Shown piece after piece: positions 1 through 11,461 of a stretch of DNA of 64,000 nucleotides. Source of the stretch: Apoderus coryli (lineage: Eukaryota > Arthropoda > Insecta > Coleoptera > Attelabidae); the NCBI GenBank assembly GCA_911728435.2, contig OU452200.1, forward strand, positions 35,913,715 through 35,977,714, given 5' to 3'. The notes under the pieces are model-generated. The model was not told the DNA's origin and did no database searches. It saw only the letters and a list, made by a program, of their open reading frames with translations. The position numbers and the translations under genes were made by a program. How positions within the stretch are numbered: position 1 is the first letter of the stretch; each line of letters begins with the position of its first letter.

Positions 1-70
1 AAATCATTGTTGATAGTTTATTTATAATAAAAATGGTGAAATATGATGTAACAATCACCAATATATTGGT

Positions 71-196
71 AATAGAAGCCGACCATTACAAGAAGGTGAG
101 GCTGTATTTAGAGCAGGACATATTATACTATGTGGCGTGGACGCTGAAAAACCCACCAATATTAAGAGTTTGTCCAACTTGGAATGGCTCTTTTAA
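71..196 (+). pseudogene. Possible SWIM-type zinc-finger protein fragment
   Basis: One frame reads PLQEGEAVFRAGHIILCGV and stops at 194-196. The pattern (EGE, aromatic-x-A-x-HI, CGV) resembles the segment ahead of the SWIM zinc finger in a family of transposon-derived arthropod proteins. No Cys/His SWIM motif is visible and no clear start or splice site was found. The overlapping 85-codon ORF at 33-290 in another frame does not look conserved. The link is by memory of the motif style only and is weak. Confidence 0.2.
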
Positions 197-299
197 ACTT
201 ACCGGAAGCGGATTTAATTATTTATTCCAGTTTCTCCAAGACATTTGGAAATTAACGTGGAATTTGATGAAAATTTTGCTAAAATGCTAATTTTAGAGA

Positions 300-970
300 C
301 AACAGAGACATTTTTTAAGAATATGATTCATTTTTATTGTTTAAATAAAGATATGTAAAATTCTTTTTCGAAATATAGCTGAGGAGACAATTAAAATATT
401 TGTATTATTTTAGGTTTAGTAAAAAAAAACACATTTTTTAATATACATTTTTATTTAATAAATAAACACTAAAATTTATTATCTGCTAAAATTGGGGATG
501 ACAAATTTACAATAGCCCCTATAACAGTTATGATAGAATATGGTATAAGAAACCAACTAAGTTGTTCTCTTAATATTTTAAAAATTTTAACTTATACTGC
601 ACACTGCAACAGATTAGTACATATATATAATAATAAGGTTATCTTCTAATCTATTATTAATAATACTAATTTTGGTTTTTATATAATAAAACGACTGAAA
701 AACAAATATATATAAGTGCTTCTACAGTATTTGCTATTTTTATACTTACATCAATATTTAGTGATTTTACAACTAATTGTGATGGGTTAAATAAAAATGT
801 TTCACACTTCACTAAAACTATTGTTCTTATTTATAAATATCCCAATAAATCACCTCTACTCTTCACTTAAGTCACTATTTTTATCAAAAATAAAGAACAA
901 AGCACTCAAAATCTATAATACAACGTGTATGTAATTTTTTATTGTTCACTGTTATTGTAGTTCCAAAAAC
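300..970. other. AT-rich DNA without a recognisable gene
   Basis: A-runs, T-runs and short ATA repeats only. No ORF, splice-bounded exon or RNA gene can be supported here. Confidence 0.5.
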
Positions 971-974
971 ATTT

Positions 975-1235
975 CACAGATGACACCCACTTTGCGTGCG
1001 ATCGCGAATAGTAAACCTGTATGCCATACTTTATTAAAGGCTTGGCTAACGTCCAAGAATACAGATGTGGTGTACAATTTTCGTTCCATCGATTGGTTGA
1101 TTTCGTGAGTTATTCTGTGGATTTGTTGTATGGTTGAGTGATTTGCTCGGAATCCGAATTGATGGTCCGGTATTCATTGTTCTGTATTTGGATCGCAAGT
1201 TATTCTTTTTATAAAAGCTTTTCAAGAATTTTGGA
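975..1235 (-). pseudogene. Non-LTR retrotransposon reverse transcriptase fragment
   Basis: Reading the minus strand gives HQFGFRANHSTIQQIHRITH followed by TSVFLDVSQAFNKVWHTGL. This is RT motif 'GFR..HST', then the catalytic 'FLDVSQAFDKVWH' block in which the second Asp is replaced by Asn (AFNKV). These motifs are typical of Jockey-group non-LTR elements that copy into insect DNA by target-primed reverse transcription. A stop codon interrupts the reading upstream, and neither the YADD block nor an endonuclease is present. It is a short dead fragment. Confidence 0.75.
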
Positions 1236-2202
1236 GACCACATGTAACATGCTATTAAAATAAAACACAAATAATAAATAATTTCTATTTATTACAAAAC
1301 AAACTTCTACAATAGAAACAAAAATTATAATAATTTAATATTAAGTGACCGAAATATATAGAGGTATACATAAACATTTTATTTTTAAATCAATTAATTA
1401 TAAATAATACATTTTAAGAATTAACTAGAAGTAGTAGACAGTGTACCAAAAAAAAAGTTGATAGATTGTTGTAAGTAGATAGAAGATATCGTGAATACAC
1501 TGCAAAAAGTGAACCAAGTCATTTTCTCTGGATTTTTACATATTCGACCAAAGTCTGTATATGAAAACAATTAATTGAATATTATTGCAAATCAAATTTC
1601 AACGTTACTTGTAGAAAATATCTAAAAATCAGTAGGAGGAAGTGACTTGGTTGGTCACTTTCCGCGGTCTACCCACGAATAATTAATGACAACAATATTT
1701 TTTCCATCTAAACAAAAAAATAATAATAGATAAAATACGACTACAATTTTTTATTCTCACTAACAACTAACAAACGTACAAATAAGAAAACAAAATAAGT
1801 AAAAGAACATTATGAACAACTAATAATAATACAGGGGAACTACAAATATGTTACAAAAATATATATTATGTCAATAGAAAATTTAAAACACGGACGTGCA
1901 ATCGGCGCCACGCAAATCCAAACAGCTCCACAACCTGAGCATTCTTGAATGACAAATGCCACTGAAATAAAAGTCACCCGATACGTAAACGGTGTTGTTT
2001 CTTAAAGGCAATAAATTTGTCATTTTCTTTACTAGTTTTTGTTTTAGTCGTCTCCAACGTTAGGGAACATATTCCCAGCATCACTCCCTATAATGTTGAC
2101 GTTCAACACGACTTTTTCATTTCTATTGAGATAAGTATTATTTTTTTTCTTCTTGTAATAACCCTGTATACATTTAGTTTGAACGAGAAAGAAAAACTGG
2201 TT

Positions 2203-2950
2203 TATACAGGGTGTCCGTGGATGAAGTACACAAGAGGAAAACATTCTTTATTCTTCATTTTACGACAAAAAGAAATTCTTTATAAAAAGTTCTGGTTGTC
2301 CAGGAAATCAAATGGTGATAATAAATTAGGAAAAATTGAAATTGTCTCAAGAGTATTATTTATTACTTTTATCAAAAATGTTATGAAACAAAGTTATTTA
2401 TAAACTAACATAAAGTCTATTGAAAATTCAAATATTAAAAATTATTCTGCATAGCTCGCTCCACACACTTTTTCGCTAACCTAATAAATTTACGGCTCAC
2501 GTAGTTTTCACCTATTTGACGAAAGATGGATAGAGAGGTTTGGCCCAATCCATTATCCAGCTAGGTCGCTTAATTCATGAGCAACGAATCATTCGTAAAG
2601 TGTACGGTAAATTTATTAACTTAGCGGAAAAGTGTGGAGGTGGGAGCTACCTATGTAGAAACATTTTAATGATTCGAATTTTCATTTCAAAATTTGTAAG
2701 TATTTAGACTTTATGTTAGTTCATAAATATCGTTAATTCATAATATTTTTGATAAAAATAAAAAATAATAGCAGGCAATTTCTATTTGACCTATTTTATT
2801 AACACCCTGTATATCTGATCAACAACTTCAATATTGTACATTGATTTTCTCGACCAGCAGAACTTTTTATAAAGAATTACTTTTTGTCGTAAAATGAAAA
2901 ATAATGAATTCTTTCGCTCTTCTGCACTCCATCCACGGACACCCTGTATA
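2203..2950. mobile_element. Foldback (long inverted repeat) DNA element with ACAGGGTGTCC ends
   Basis: The segment starts TATACAGGGTGTCCGTGG and ends with the inverse, CCACGGACACCCTGTATA. Pairing continues inward: TTTTACGACAAAAAG at ~2259 pairs with CTTTTTGTCGTAAAA at ~2879, ACATAAAGTCTA near 2409 pairs with its inverse near 2708, and the CTCGCTCCACAC block at ~2457 pairs with GTGTGGAGGTGGGAG at ~2630. Each arm is therefore roughly 320 bp and the loop about 100 bp. Tc1/mariner-type elements insert at TA, and a TA flanks both ends. It has no coding capacity and is best read as a non-autonomous foldback/MITE. Confidence 0.85.
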
Positions 2951-2999
2951 TTAAACTACCGAAGTAAAATATAAACAAATGAACACAGTTTTGACGGAA

Positions 3000-3600
3000 A
3001 CACTATATTGACATTTTATTATTAAGGAACTTTCAATGTATGTCCACCAAAAACATGCTCACCGTGTATTATATATTTTGTTAAGTTGAAATTTTCATTA
3101 CACACTCTGTACATTATTATTTATTACATCACTAATAATTTCTCTCGAAGAAATAATAAATATATTTCATGCAACCTATGTAAAATAGTACGGGGTGATT
3201 TAGTTGTATCGAGTAAATATACAGGATGATCCGCTATATTTAACTCAATAGTCATCTTCATAATTTTTTTTTTCTCGCTGTATTTCTAATTAACAAATGT
3301 TATGTCAATTTTGTTTTTTTTTTTCAATTGGCAGCGCTGAGGATTTTGTTAATTTGTTGCGCAAATTAAAAGAGATCTCCATCCATCTTCAGGGGTTTTT
3401 TGGCCGCCTAAGATTTCCTGTCCAAAAATTATTGTATCACCCAGTAGGTACATTAATTGTCTAATAACTTAACCATGTATAATTAAAAACAACACATATT
3501 GTTTCTAAAAAATAAATAATATACATATATTTAAGACGATAACAATAGTATTAACTAATTTGACAAGGCGATATACGAATAAAAATAGGCCAAGCCACAG
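3000..3600. other. Intergenic DNA with scattered ACACCCTGTAT-like scraps
   Basis: No gene is visible. Short pieces resembling transposon tips occur (TACAGGATGATCC at ~3221), with poly-T runs. It precedes the satellite array. Confidence 0.45.
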
Positions 3601-3639
3601 AGCAGCAACAAACACAGTACACGACAACTCAAAGATTTC

Positions 3640-5545
3640 TGATTTAAGTCTGTCTTATATCCGAACCCAAAACAGACAGACACCTTAAAGAATATCTTAC
3701 AACGCCATTTAAGTCCTAAAAAGTCAGCAATCATATCGATTTAATGACAGACATCTTAAAGACTTTGTTTTATGTCTGAACGCCTGGAGACTTCAAGATA
3801 TCTGTTGAAAGACGCCTTCAGATGTATTTGCAAGTCTTTAACACTTCTGTTTTATACCTTTCTGGCATCTGAACACCTTTAAACATAAAACATACAACTT
3901 AAAAATGTCTGGTCAGAGGCGTTTTAAAGACGTTCTAGAACACCTTGTAAGTCCTAATAAATCAGCAAATAGATATCGAATTAATCTTTGAGCAGCCAGC
4001 TTAAAGACTTCTGTTCTATGTGTGTAGACTTACAGACTACAACCTCAAGATATCTGGTTAAAGACGTCTTAAGAGGTATTTTTTTTAAAAATCTTAAAGA
4101 CATCTCTTGAAAGACGTTTTCAAGATGTATTTTCAAGTCTTTAACACTTCTGTTTTATATCTTTCTGGCATCTGAACACCTTTAAACACAAAACAGACAC
4201 CTTAAAGGACATCTTACAACGCCATTTAAGTCTTAAAAAGTCAGCAATCAGTTTGATATCGATTTAATGAAGTTAAGACGTCTTTGAACAGACATCTTAA
4301 AGACTTTTGTTTTAGGTCTGAACGCCTGTAGACTTACAAAATACAACTTCAAGATATCTGGTTAAAGACGTCTTTAAGATGTATTTCCAAGTCTTTAACA
4401 CTTCTGTTCTATATCTTTCTGGTATCTGAACAAATTTAGACATAAAACATACCACTCAAAGATGTCTGGTCAGAGGCGTTTTAAAGGCGTCCTAGAACAC
4501 CTTGTAAGTCCTAATAAATCAGCAAATAGATATCGAATTAATCTTTAAACAACCATCTTAAAGACTTCTGCTCTATGTCTGTAGACTTACAAAGTACAAC
4601 TTCAAGATATCTGTTAAAGACGTCTTAAGAGGTCTTTTTTTAAAAGATCTTAAAGACATTTGTTGAAAGACGTTTTCAAGATGTATTTTCAAGTCTTTAA
4701 CACCTTTAAACACAAAACAAACAGTCACCTTAAAGGACATCTTACAACGTAATTTAAGTCTTAAAAAGTCGGCAATCATTTTGATATCGATTTAATGAAG
4801 TTAAGACGTCTTTGAACAGACAACTTAAAGACGTTTTATGTCTGAATGCTTGTAGACTTACAAAATACAACATCAAGATATCTCTTGAAAGACGTCTTCA
4901 AGATGTATTTCTAAGTCTTTAACACTTCTGTTTTATATCTTTCTGGTATCTGAACACATTTAGACATAAAACATACAACTTAAAGATGTCTGGTCAGAGG
5001 CGTTTTAAAGACGTCTTAGACCACCTTGTAAGTCCTAATAAATCAGCAAATAGATATCGAATTAATCTTTGAACAGCCATCTTAAAGACTTCTGTTCTAT
5101 GTATGTAGACTTACAAACTACAACTTCAAGATATCTGTTTAAAGACGTCTTTTTTTAAAAGATCTTAAAGACATCTGTTGAACGACGTTTTCAAGATTTA
5201 TCTTCAGGTCTTTAACACTTCTATCTTTCTGGTATCTGAACACATTGAACAGACAAGATTCAGCTTCAAAAACATCTAACAGTTGTCTTTCCGAAAACGT
5301 CTTAAAGATGTTTTTGTCAGATATCTGTATGACGAACTGTATGGAGCGAGGTTGTTGTTGATGTTTAAAGCGGTCTTTTAGACATCTGTAGGAGTGAATA
5401 CATATTTTATAACGTTTTGGATATCTTGACACGTCAACGTTCGACGGCTTTATGATGAACAGGTGACATCTGTAGACTAAATCCGACATCTTTAAGACGT
5501 TTTAAATATCTACGCACACCGTCTCTCTATTAGACGGGTTTATGA
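3640..5545. repeat. Satellite array with ~0.52 kb higher-order period
   Basis: Phrases such as CTTAAAGAC, AAGACGTCTT, TTCAAGATATCTG and AAGTCTTTAACACTTCTG recur throughout. The landmark AACGCCATTTAAG occurs at ~3701, ~4219 and (as AACGTAATTTAAG) ~4746, spacings of about 518 and 527 bp. A second landmark, ATCGAATTAATCTTT, occurs at ~3975, ~4532 and ~5056. Within each large unit, shorter related blocks built around (T)TAAAGACxTCTT repeat. This is a higher-order tandem array of about 3.5 units. ORFs inside it are by-products of the repeat. Confidence 0.9.
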
Positions 5546-5809
5546 TGTCTGAGTGTACAACTTTGCTTGCTATGTGGATAGAAAAACTTGGCAAAAGAAT
5601 CTTTAGAATAATGGCAGGCTTACAAGATAAATTATTTTTTTACTAACTTCAGTTTGAATCGCCCTGTTCGGTTGCAGTCAAAAACAACTAACTTTGAGTT
5701 AACTCAATATTACTTGACATTTTTAAATTCTGTTTATAATAAGTTAACTCAAAATTATTTTGTAAACGCTTTTCGTATTATTATTATTTTACTAAACTTT
5801 GCACGAATT

Positions 5810-5815
5810 TTTATT
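5810..5815 (-). terminator. Candidate polyadenylation signal of Rheb
   Basis: TTTATT on the plus strand reads AATAAA on minus, about 24 nt past the Rheb stop. The region is a run of ATT repeats, so the match could be chance. Confidence 0.3.
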
Positions 5816-5838
5816 ATTATTTTATGTCTCTATTCCTA

Positions 5839-8799
5839 TTAAGATATTACGCAATTCTTTGTGTCTCCAGTGTTCCCATTCGCTTTCTCAATTTCACTAA
5901 GTAGATTGTGGAAAATGTCGGAAACGGAGATATTTTCTTTGGCTGATGCTTCGAGGAATAATGCGTTCCATTCTTCCGCTAATTTCCTACCTAACATCAA
6001 AAACTATTTTCAATATATACTGTACAAAATTGACTTTTAAAGGGTGATTTTTTTAGCAATACAAGAACTGCCAATGCATCCCGAAAAAAATGGTGTGGAA
6101 TATGGGCCGGTGGCCAGATTGGATGGTACCTTTTCAAAGACGATGAAGGCAACAACGTTACTGTGATTCGCGAGCGCTATCGTGCGATGCATTAATAAAC
6201 AACAAACCTTTTACTAGGCATTAGGGATTAAATTTCAAATTTAAAGAAACAAAAAATTTTACCTTCTTCTTCTGGTATTACTCGCTGTAAATGTAAATCG
6301 TTCTTATTACCGACTAACACGACAGGCACTTGAATTTTACCGGTGATATCGAGTAGTTTTTCATAGATTGATTTGGCTACTTCAAAGGATTTCAAGCTGG
6401 TTATACTACAAAAAAAAAAGAAAAACTATTATAAAGTCAACTGTGATCTCTCAAGTTGCTGCAATTCCATGAATTTTCAATTGATATGTTACTGTGATTT
6501 TTAAACGTGAATGGATTAAAACTAGTCGACCAAACTAAACAACGTATAGATACTTTACTAAGTGAAGATAAAAAATCATTAACGTCAGTCACAGAAATGG
6601 TTGGAGTAAATATCAAATACAACCATTTTTAAAATTCTGCATAATCATCTTGGCATTACAAAAGTCAGTCCAAGATTGGTGCCGAGAAAGCTCACGCCAC
6701 CGACACCGCGTCGAATAATGTCGTGCTTCGTGCATTTCTGGAACTCTAATGAAGATAAGGATGCATGGTGTGATCACAGTATAATAAATAATACAGTATT
6801 CTGACTTTCCGCTTGCGAGCCGTCCTGCGCATATCGTCGCGCATGCAGCCATTATGGGTTAAAACGTCACAATAATTGCATTTACGTAGATAGATACTGT
6901 TCACTCCTGTGTTCAATATATATATTCATTGTCGGCGTGTACGAGATATATAAATATTGTGTTTGTAATCTAATTCTGTGTTTTTGGTATAGTGTTCGTG
7001 AGAATTAAAAGGATTTTATTTTTATTAACGTATCTTACTATTAATACAATGAACAATCAGGGAGGACATGTGTGTGCTGCAAAATGTTGTCCCAATAAGC
7101 GGTACACTTGCTCTAAACATTTTTTTCGCTCTCCCACAGATCCTGTTAGGTGAGTAATACTTAAGTAAAAATAAAGATGAATACTAGATAATTTTACGTT
7201 TATAACAACTATTTGTATAACCGTAAAATTTATATTACGAAATGGCAGTATCTAATATGTTTTTAAACTAAATGAAAATAAAACATAAACACAATTGTCT
7301 CGTGGCGAGATAGCATGATAACGCCATCAACTAGGGGTTATATTATTGACAATATAAATATGGCCCTTGTTTGACTAAAATTGCTGAGAACAAGATTCAG
7401 TTGATGCAGAATTCAGGCACACGGCTTGTATGTGGAATTCGTAGGGGTGAAAGAGGCTAGCAATAATATTAACGAAATCGGCTGGTTAAGAATGAAAGAA
7501 CGTCGGATTTGCTATTCACTAATTTTGATTAATAAAAATCATCAGATGGAAATAGGCGGAATACTTATATGAAAGATTGAAGTTCCGGGGATCGGTGTAT
7601 GATGTGAATATTCCTCATAAAACTGGCATTACGCCACCGCTAGACTCAACATCAATCTTTGAGCGGTCATTTTCCTATACGGTTTCAAAATATTACAACG
7701 CTCTACCGGAGAATATAAAAAGTTTACAGAGGTTTTCGTTTAATAGCGCTGTCTGACACGTAATAGAACAAATTAATTTATAAACATAAGCTACATACTT
7801 AATTTGGCCAGCGATGTAAAACTATTTTCAGATAGGTTTAAGCTAAAATATAAGTTACGTTTCGGTTAAGTTAGGAAGCACTGCTTCAACTTTTATAAAA
7901 ATGTCTTTTTTACTAATAGTCTGTATTATTGTTGGGTTTATTATTATTATTATTAAAAATCACCCAATCATGTCAACATTTAACTGATACCACCACTCAA
8001 GGCTGTTTTCAATCACTATGACACACCACAAATATTTTTGAAATTGCCAGCGATATTATTATGTACTTAAATATTTTTACAAAAATGAAAATATAGTACT
8101 GTGGTTAGAAACCGAAAACTATAATTAATCTTAGTCAGAACCTGACTTGTAACCCAAAATGGCGGCGTCATACGTCACAATTTATTTCAAAGTGCCAACT
8201 TGGTTTCATCAATATAAACCTAAGCAAGAGACACCACCACGCAAGAAGTTTAAGGTCATTCTCATCTCCACAAGAGTTTCATAGATCGTGAACACTTCAC
8301 TACTTCCTAAATAGACGACAGCCTCACAATCTGAGATACCGAAGATTATTACTTGTCTTTGAACAATACAAAACACGAAAGAAACGCTATTTTATTATAT
8401 TTAATTTTAATAAATCATTAACAATAACCAAACAAGTCATTTGTCCTAGTTTTCCAGTAGTTACGCTTTCCGCAAGATACTCGCACACAGTCTTAGAGAT
8501 AACAGAACAAACTACCATATAAATTGAGCTTAAATCTCTTACCTGTACACCAAAACATATCCATGAACATCTATACTATACTGTGACGGGAATATCGAGT
8601 ATTCATCCAAACCAGCCGTGTCCAATAATCGAATCTCATATTCTTGTGAATGAACTCTAATTGATTTGGTAAAAGTGTTTTCAATAGTTGGATCATATGA
8701 ATCCACAAACATGCCTTCAACAAATTGAATACTCAACGATGATTTACCCACAGACCTATAGCCCATCACGGCGATTTTACGTTGTTTCGTTGACGGCAT
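5839..8799 (-). CDS. Rheb: Rheb small GTPase, complete, three coding exons, Leu at residue 64
   Basis: Rheb is a Ras-family GTPase that activates TORC1 at lysosomal membranes when GTP-bound and is switched off by the TSC complex. Exons read 8799-8543, 6405-6263 and 5990-5839, with phases 2 then 1 and AG/GT borders throughout, giving 183 aa (human 184). Visible motifs are P-loop GYRSVGKSS (13-21), switch I DSYDPTIENTF (33-43), DTAG (60-63), GNKNDL, SAKE and C-terminal CaaX box CVIS for farnesylation. Residue 64, Gln in the DTAGQDEYS of human and fly Rheb, is Leu (codon TTG); the flanking DEYSIFP is intact. A 5' UTR intron acceptor seems to lie about 15 bp upstream of the ATG. The 2.1 kb first intron contains a THAP exon and transposon relics. 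The identity is secure; the Leu64 needs checking against other reads. Confidence 0.95.
6085..6195 (+). pseudogene. Mariner-like transposase fragment in Rheb intron 2
   Basis: The plus strand reads KKWCGIWAGGQIGW then YLFKDDEGNNVTVIRERYRAM before a stop. It matches the central region of IS630/Tc1/mariner-type transposases common in insects ('VWCGI..GIIGPYFFED..GN.VTV..ERY..M'). Only about 37 codons survive. It lies opposite in strand to Rheb, in the short intron 5991-6262, and is presumably inert. Confidence 0.7.
6535..6745 (+). pseudogene. Mariner transposase fragment (helix-turn-helix region)
   Basis: The plus strand reads DTLLSEDKKSLTSVTEMVGV, then after an in-frame stop KILHNHLGITKVSPRLVPRKL. 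This corresponds to the second helix-turn-helix of mariner transposases ('ILHE.LG..KVSARWVPR.L'). Downstream the reading shifts frame. It is a decayed fragment in Rheb intron 1, antisense to Rheb. Confidence 0.7.
7049..7149 (+). CDS. THAP-domain first exon nested in Rheb intron 1 (opposite strand)
   Basis: ATG at 7049 opens MNNQGGHVCAAKCCPNKRY, continuing CSKHFFRSPTDPVR, and ends at a good donor (AG|GTGAGT) in phase 2. The Cys cluster followed by an aromatic-rich HFFRSP and a phase-2 splice matches the start of THAP zinc-finger proteins, whose C2CH domain binds DNA. The second half (C-x2-H-F) was not found nearby; the DNA downstream is a retroelement relic. It could be the first exon of a broken gene or of a transposon-derived gene. 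The exon call is moderately good; the gene's integrity is unknown. Confidence 0.5.
7378..7760 (+). pseudogene. Non-LTR retrotransposon 3' end (RT C-terminal region)
   Basis: The plus strand gives KIQLMQNSGTRLVCGIRRG, then after frame breaks SVYDVNIPHKTGITPPLDST and IFERSFSYTVSKYYNALPEN. This is the tail that follows the RT in CR1/Jockey-like elements ('FERSF.Y....YN.LP..I'), also seen in the minus-strand relic at 25.7 kb. Stops and frameshifts show it is dead. It lies within Rheb intron 1. Confidence 0.75.
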
Positions 8800-8822
8800 A
8801 TTTTCTACGTTCTTTACTTTCT

Positions 8823-11034
8823 ATGTGAAATAATATTAGTCAAGTATTGTGGGTTGTTCTTAGAAATAGGACTGCATAACAATGCAGTTGATCGTCAAAA
8901 GCGCCTTTGAACTGCTTACGTTTGCCTCTCAAACTAAAACAAAAAATAATAGAACTCAGAAGGAATCCTATTAATTGATCATAAAGATAAATGTATCTCT
9001 ATAACTGCAGAATATTACGCTTCAATTTTTTAATGATTAAGCACAACTATTTCATCCTTGTACAAACAAATTCACCTTCAAACAACGTGCTCATTTGATG
9101 AAAGAAGCACCTCACGGATGATGAATTGTTTGATTTAGTTTAGAGTTCCTGCTAGCCACAGTAAGTTGATTTACCTGTATGTTACAAAGTACAACTATTT
9201 CGTAAAATTGAGACTTACTCGAAGTCCAAAGCAATATCTACTAAGTAGATGTGCATGGATATTTATTTACCACATATACTTAATATTATATTGTGTGTGT
9301 TCTTCAAATACTAAGAATAGTTAAATTATTATTAATTAAGATACAAACCTCAAAAACCGCGTTATTGTAACTAAAATGTAGGTACTTATGGCCACTTACA
9401 CTCACTTCTCTATATCTCCAGAATTTACCCTAAACTTTTGATAAATATTAAACGTATAATTGCACAATATAGTACCACTGGTTTATATTAACCAATTTTA
9501 AACAATATACACACCAAAAATTAACAATAATAAATAAATAATTTCATATAATTGTTGAGAAACAATGTTATTATTACACACACATTTACTTTTCTTACTA
9601 CGAAACCACTTTGACAGTTGGTATGTCATGCTGCATGCTGCGACATTGCCAGTGTTACTTTCGAAATATCTTTCAATATTGAAGTTGGTAAATTATTTTA
9701 ATTAAAACATTGTCCTTTAAAAGGTCTTTATAAAGACAATGATTAAAATCACCCAATCTATAATATAGTCATTGTGTGTTTGCACAATAATTAGGTATAG
9801 CGACACTGAGAATATATGAGAGGTGTTGCAAATTAAACGACAACATATATTTCAAAAAGTCTATTATCCTAAAGTGATAATGTGTTAAAAAAAGAAAACC
9901 AATTAGACAGTAATATTTTTATGATGTTTTCTTTATGTAGCACGTGCAGATGTACCTAAGTTTATGGATTTTCTGAGCCAACTTCTATTTTAAATATACA
10001 GGGTCATTGCGAAAATAAATATATAATCTGAAAATAACTACCTAGATTAAGATTTATAAGTGTAAATCTTAACAATACGTACTATGAAGCAATTTTCCTT
10101 GTAATAATAAATTCTACGTACAATAAACCTGGCTTATAACTACACAAATAAATGAATTTATATAGTAGAAAAATTAATTGATCCGGCAACAATGCCGGTA
10201 GAGTTGTTGGCAATCTTTGAATCTTTCATTCATGCACGAGTCACGTGCCCAAAATAAACGTACGTTCACCGCATACTACGCATTCCATTTCATCAGGATC
10301 AGGTCGTTTATAGGTGGCGCCATAACATTGAATCTGGTTTTGTTTGTTTATGGAATTTCCATGTTCTGCTCTATTTATATAAAAAGTAAATACCTATTTA
10401 TTACCTACATTTAATGCGGTTAAGATCAATGCATTTCGTGGAAATGTATTTATATTAAAGATTGTTTATGTATTTATTGTTTAAATATCTTAAATAGAAC
10501 GCAAATCTATAGGTACTAGGTGCTTTTACGTACCTAGCCAATTCCATAGTAATTATAGATATCCAAATTATTTCGTAATTGACTGCTGGTATATTATATA
10601 TGTGTATTCTTTTTAAATTAAAAATTAGCTACATACTACGGCTACTCAGTTTCTTTTTTATTTGAAAACAGTAATTTTCAAAACTTGAGCTACCTAGTAG
10701 GTAGGTACTTGTAAAACATCTATTGTTATTTATTTATAGCTATTATGTATGTCTGTTATATTTAATGAACCATAGCAAAGATGTATTTACGTGTGCTATT
10801 TATCTATCTGTATTATTTATTAGATAGGATTTTTCATAAAACGTAAAATTGCTACATAGAATAGGGCTAGTACTAGAAATAGGAAAGGTTGTGTTGTAAT
10901 TACGGGTTGCCTATTCACGGCTGAGAAATGACTACAGACTGTATAGTGGCGCCAATGGATATCTGCTTTTTAATTCGTTGGATAACAACACATAACACTA
11001 GTGTGTGTTATGTGGATAACAATGTGGTTTACCC
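8823..11034. other. Intergenic DNA upstream of Rheb, no gene recognised
   Basis: AT-rich with several (T)ACCTAC(C) runs. A TATACAGGGTCATTGCG transposon-tip scrap lies near 9996, and a palindromic scrap TTTAAAAGGTCTTTATAAAG lies near 9714. The Rheb promoter and any noncoding first exon should be here, but I cannot place them. Confidence 0.4.
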
Positions 11035-11050
11035 ACAGAAATCTTATATT

Positions 11051-11069
11051 ATATATATATATATATATA
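11051..11069. repeat. (AT)n microsatellite
   Basis: A short pure AT dinucleotide run. The paralogous position near 18823-18860 carries a longer AT run, so the repeat predates the duplication and has changed length. Confidence 0.85.
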
Positions 11070-11461
11070 CTCTAGAATGATAATCCCGTAGTACAAAAAT
11101 GTAACCAAAAGTGTAGAGCTGTCCATAATGCGCATGACCACCAGTATCTTATTTTTCTACAGGACCGGCTTTGATTAAATGTAATATTACTGTTATGTTA
11201 TAGGTATATTTAAAATTAAATTTTACCATTTGGTAACATTCAAATAAAAAATGGAATAAAGGAATTTAAGAAATAAAAAATTACATTAAATATCTAAATA
11301 CTTTATTGTCTAACAGGTACAACCCAATAATAATAAATCTAAACAGAAACGAGAAATAAGTAAAAATACTGGAAAATATCTTAAGGACTTGAGCATTCTA
11401 ATTATTTATTTTATTATTATATAATATTTGTTTGTTTATACAACCACCTAAGGCGTTTTAC

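Noticed and set aside
33..290. 85-codon ORF at the window start as a gene
   Set aside because: Composition is not protein-like and another frame of the same bases shows the more family-like stretch; no start context or splice evidence.
5139..5489. 116-codon minus ORF as a gene
   Set aside because: It lies wholly in the satellite array and its sequence recurs in the neighbouring units.
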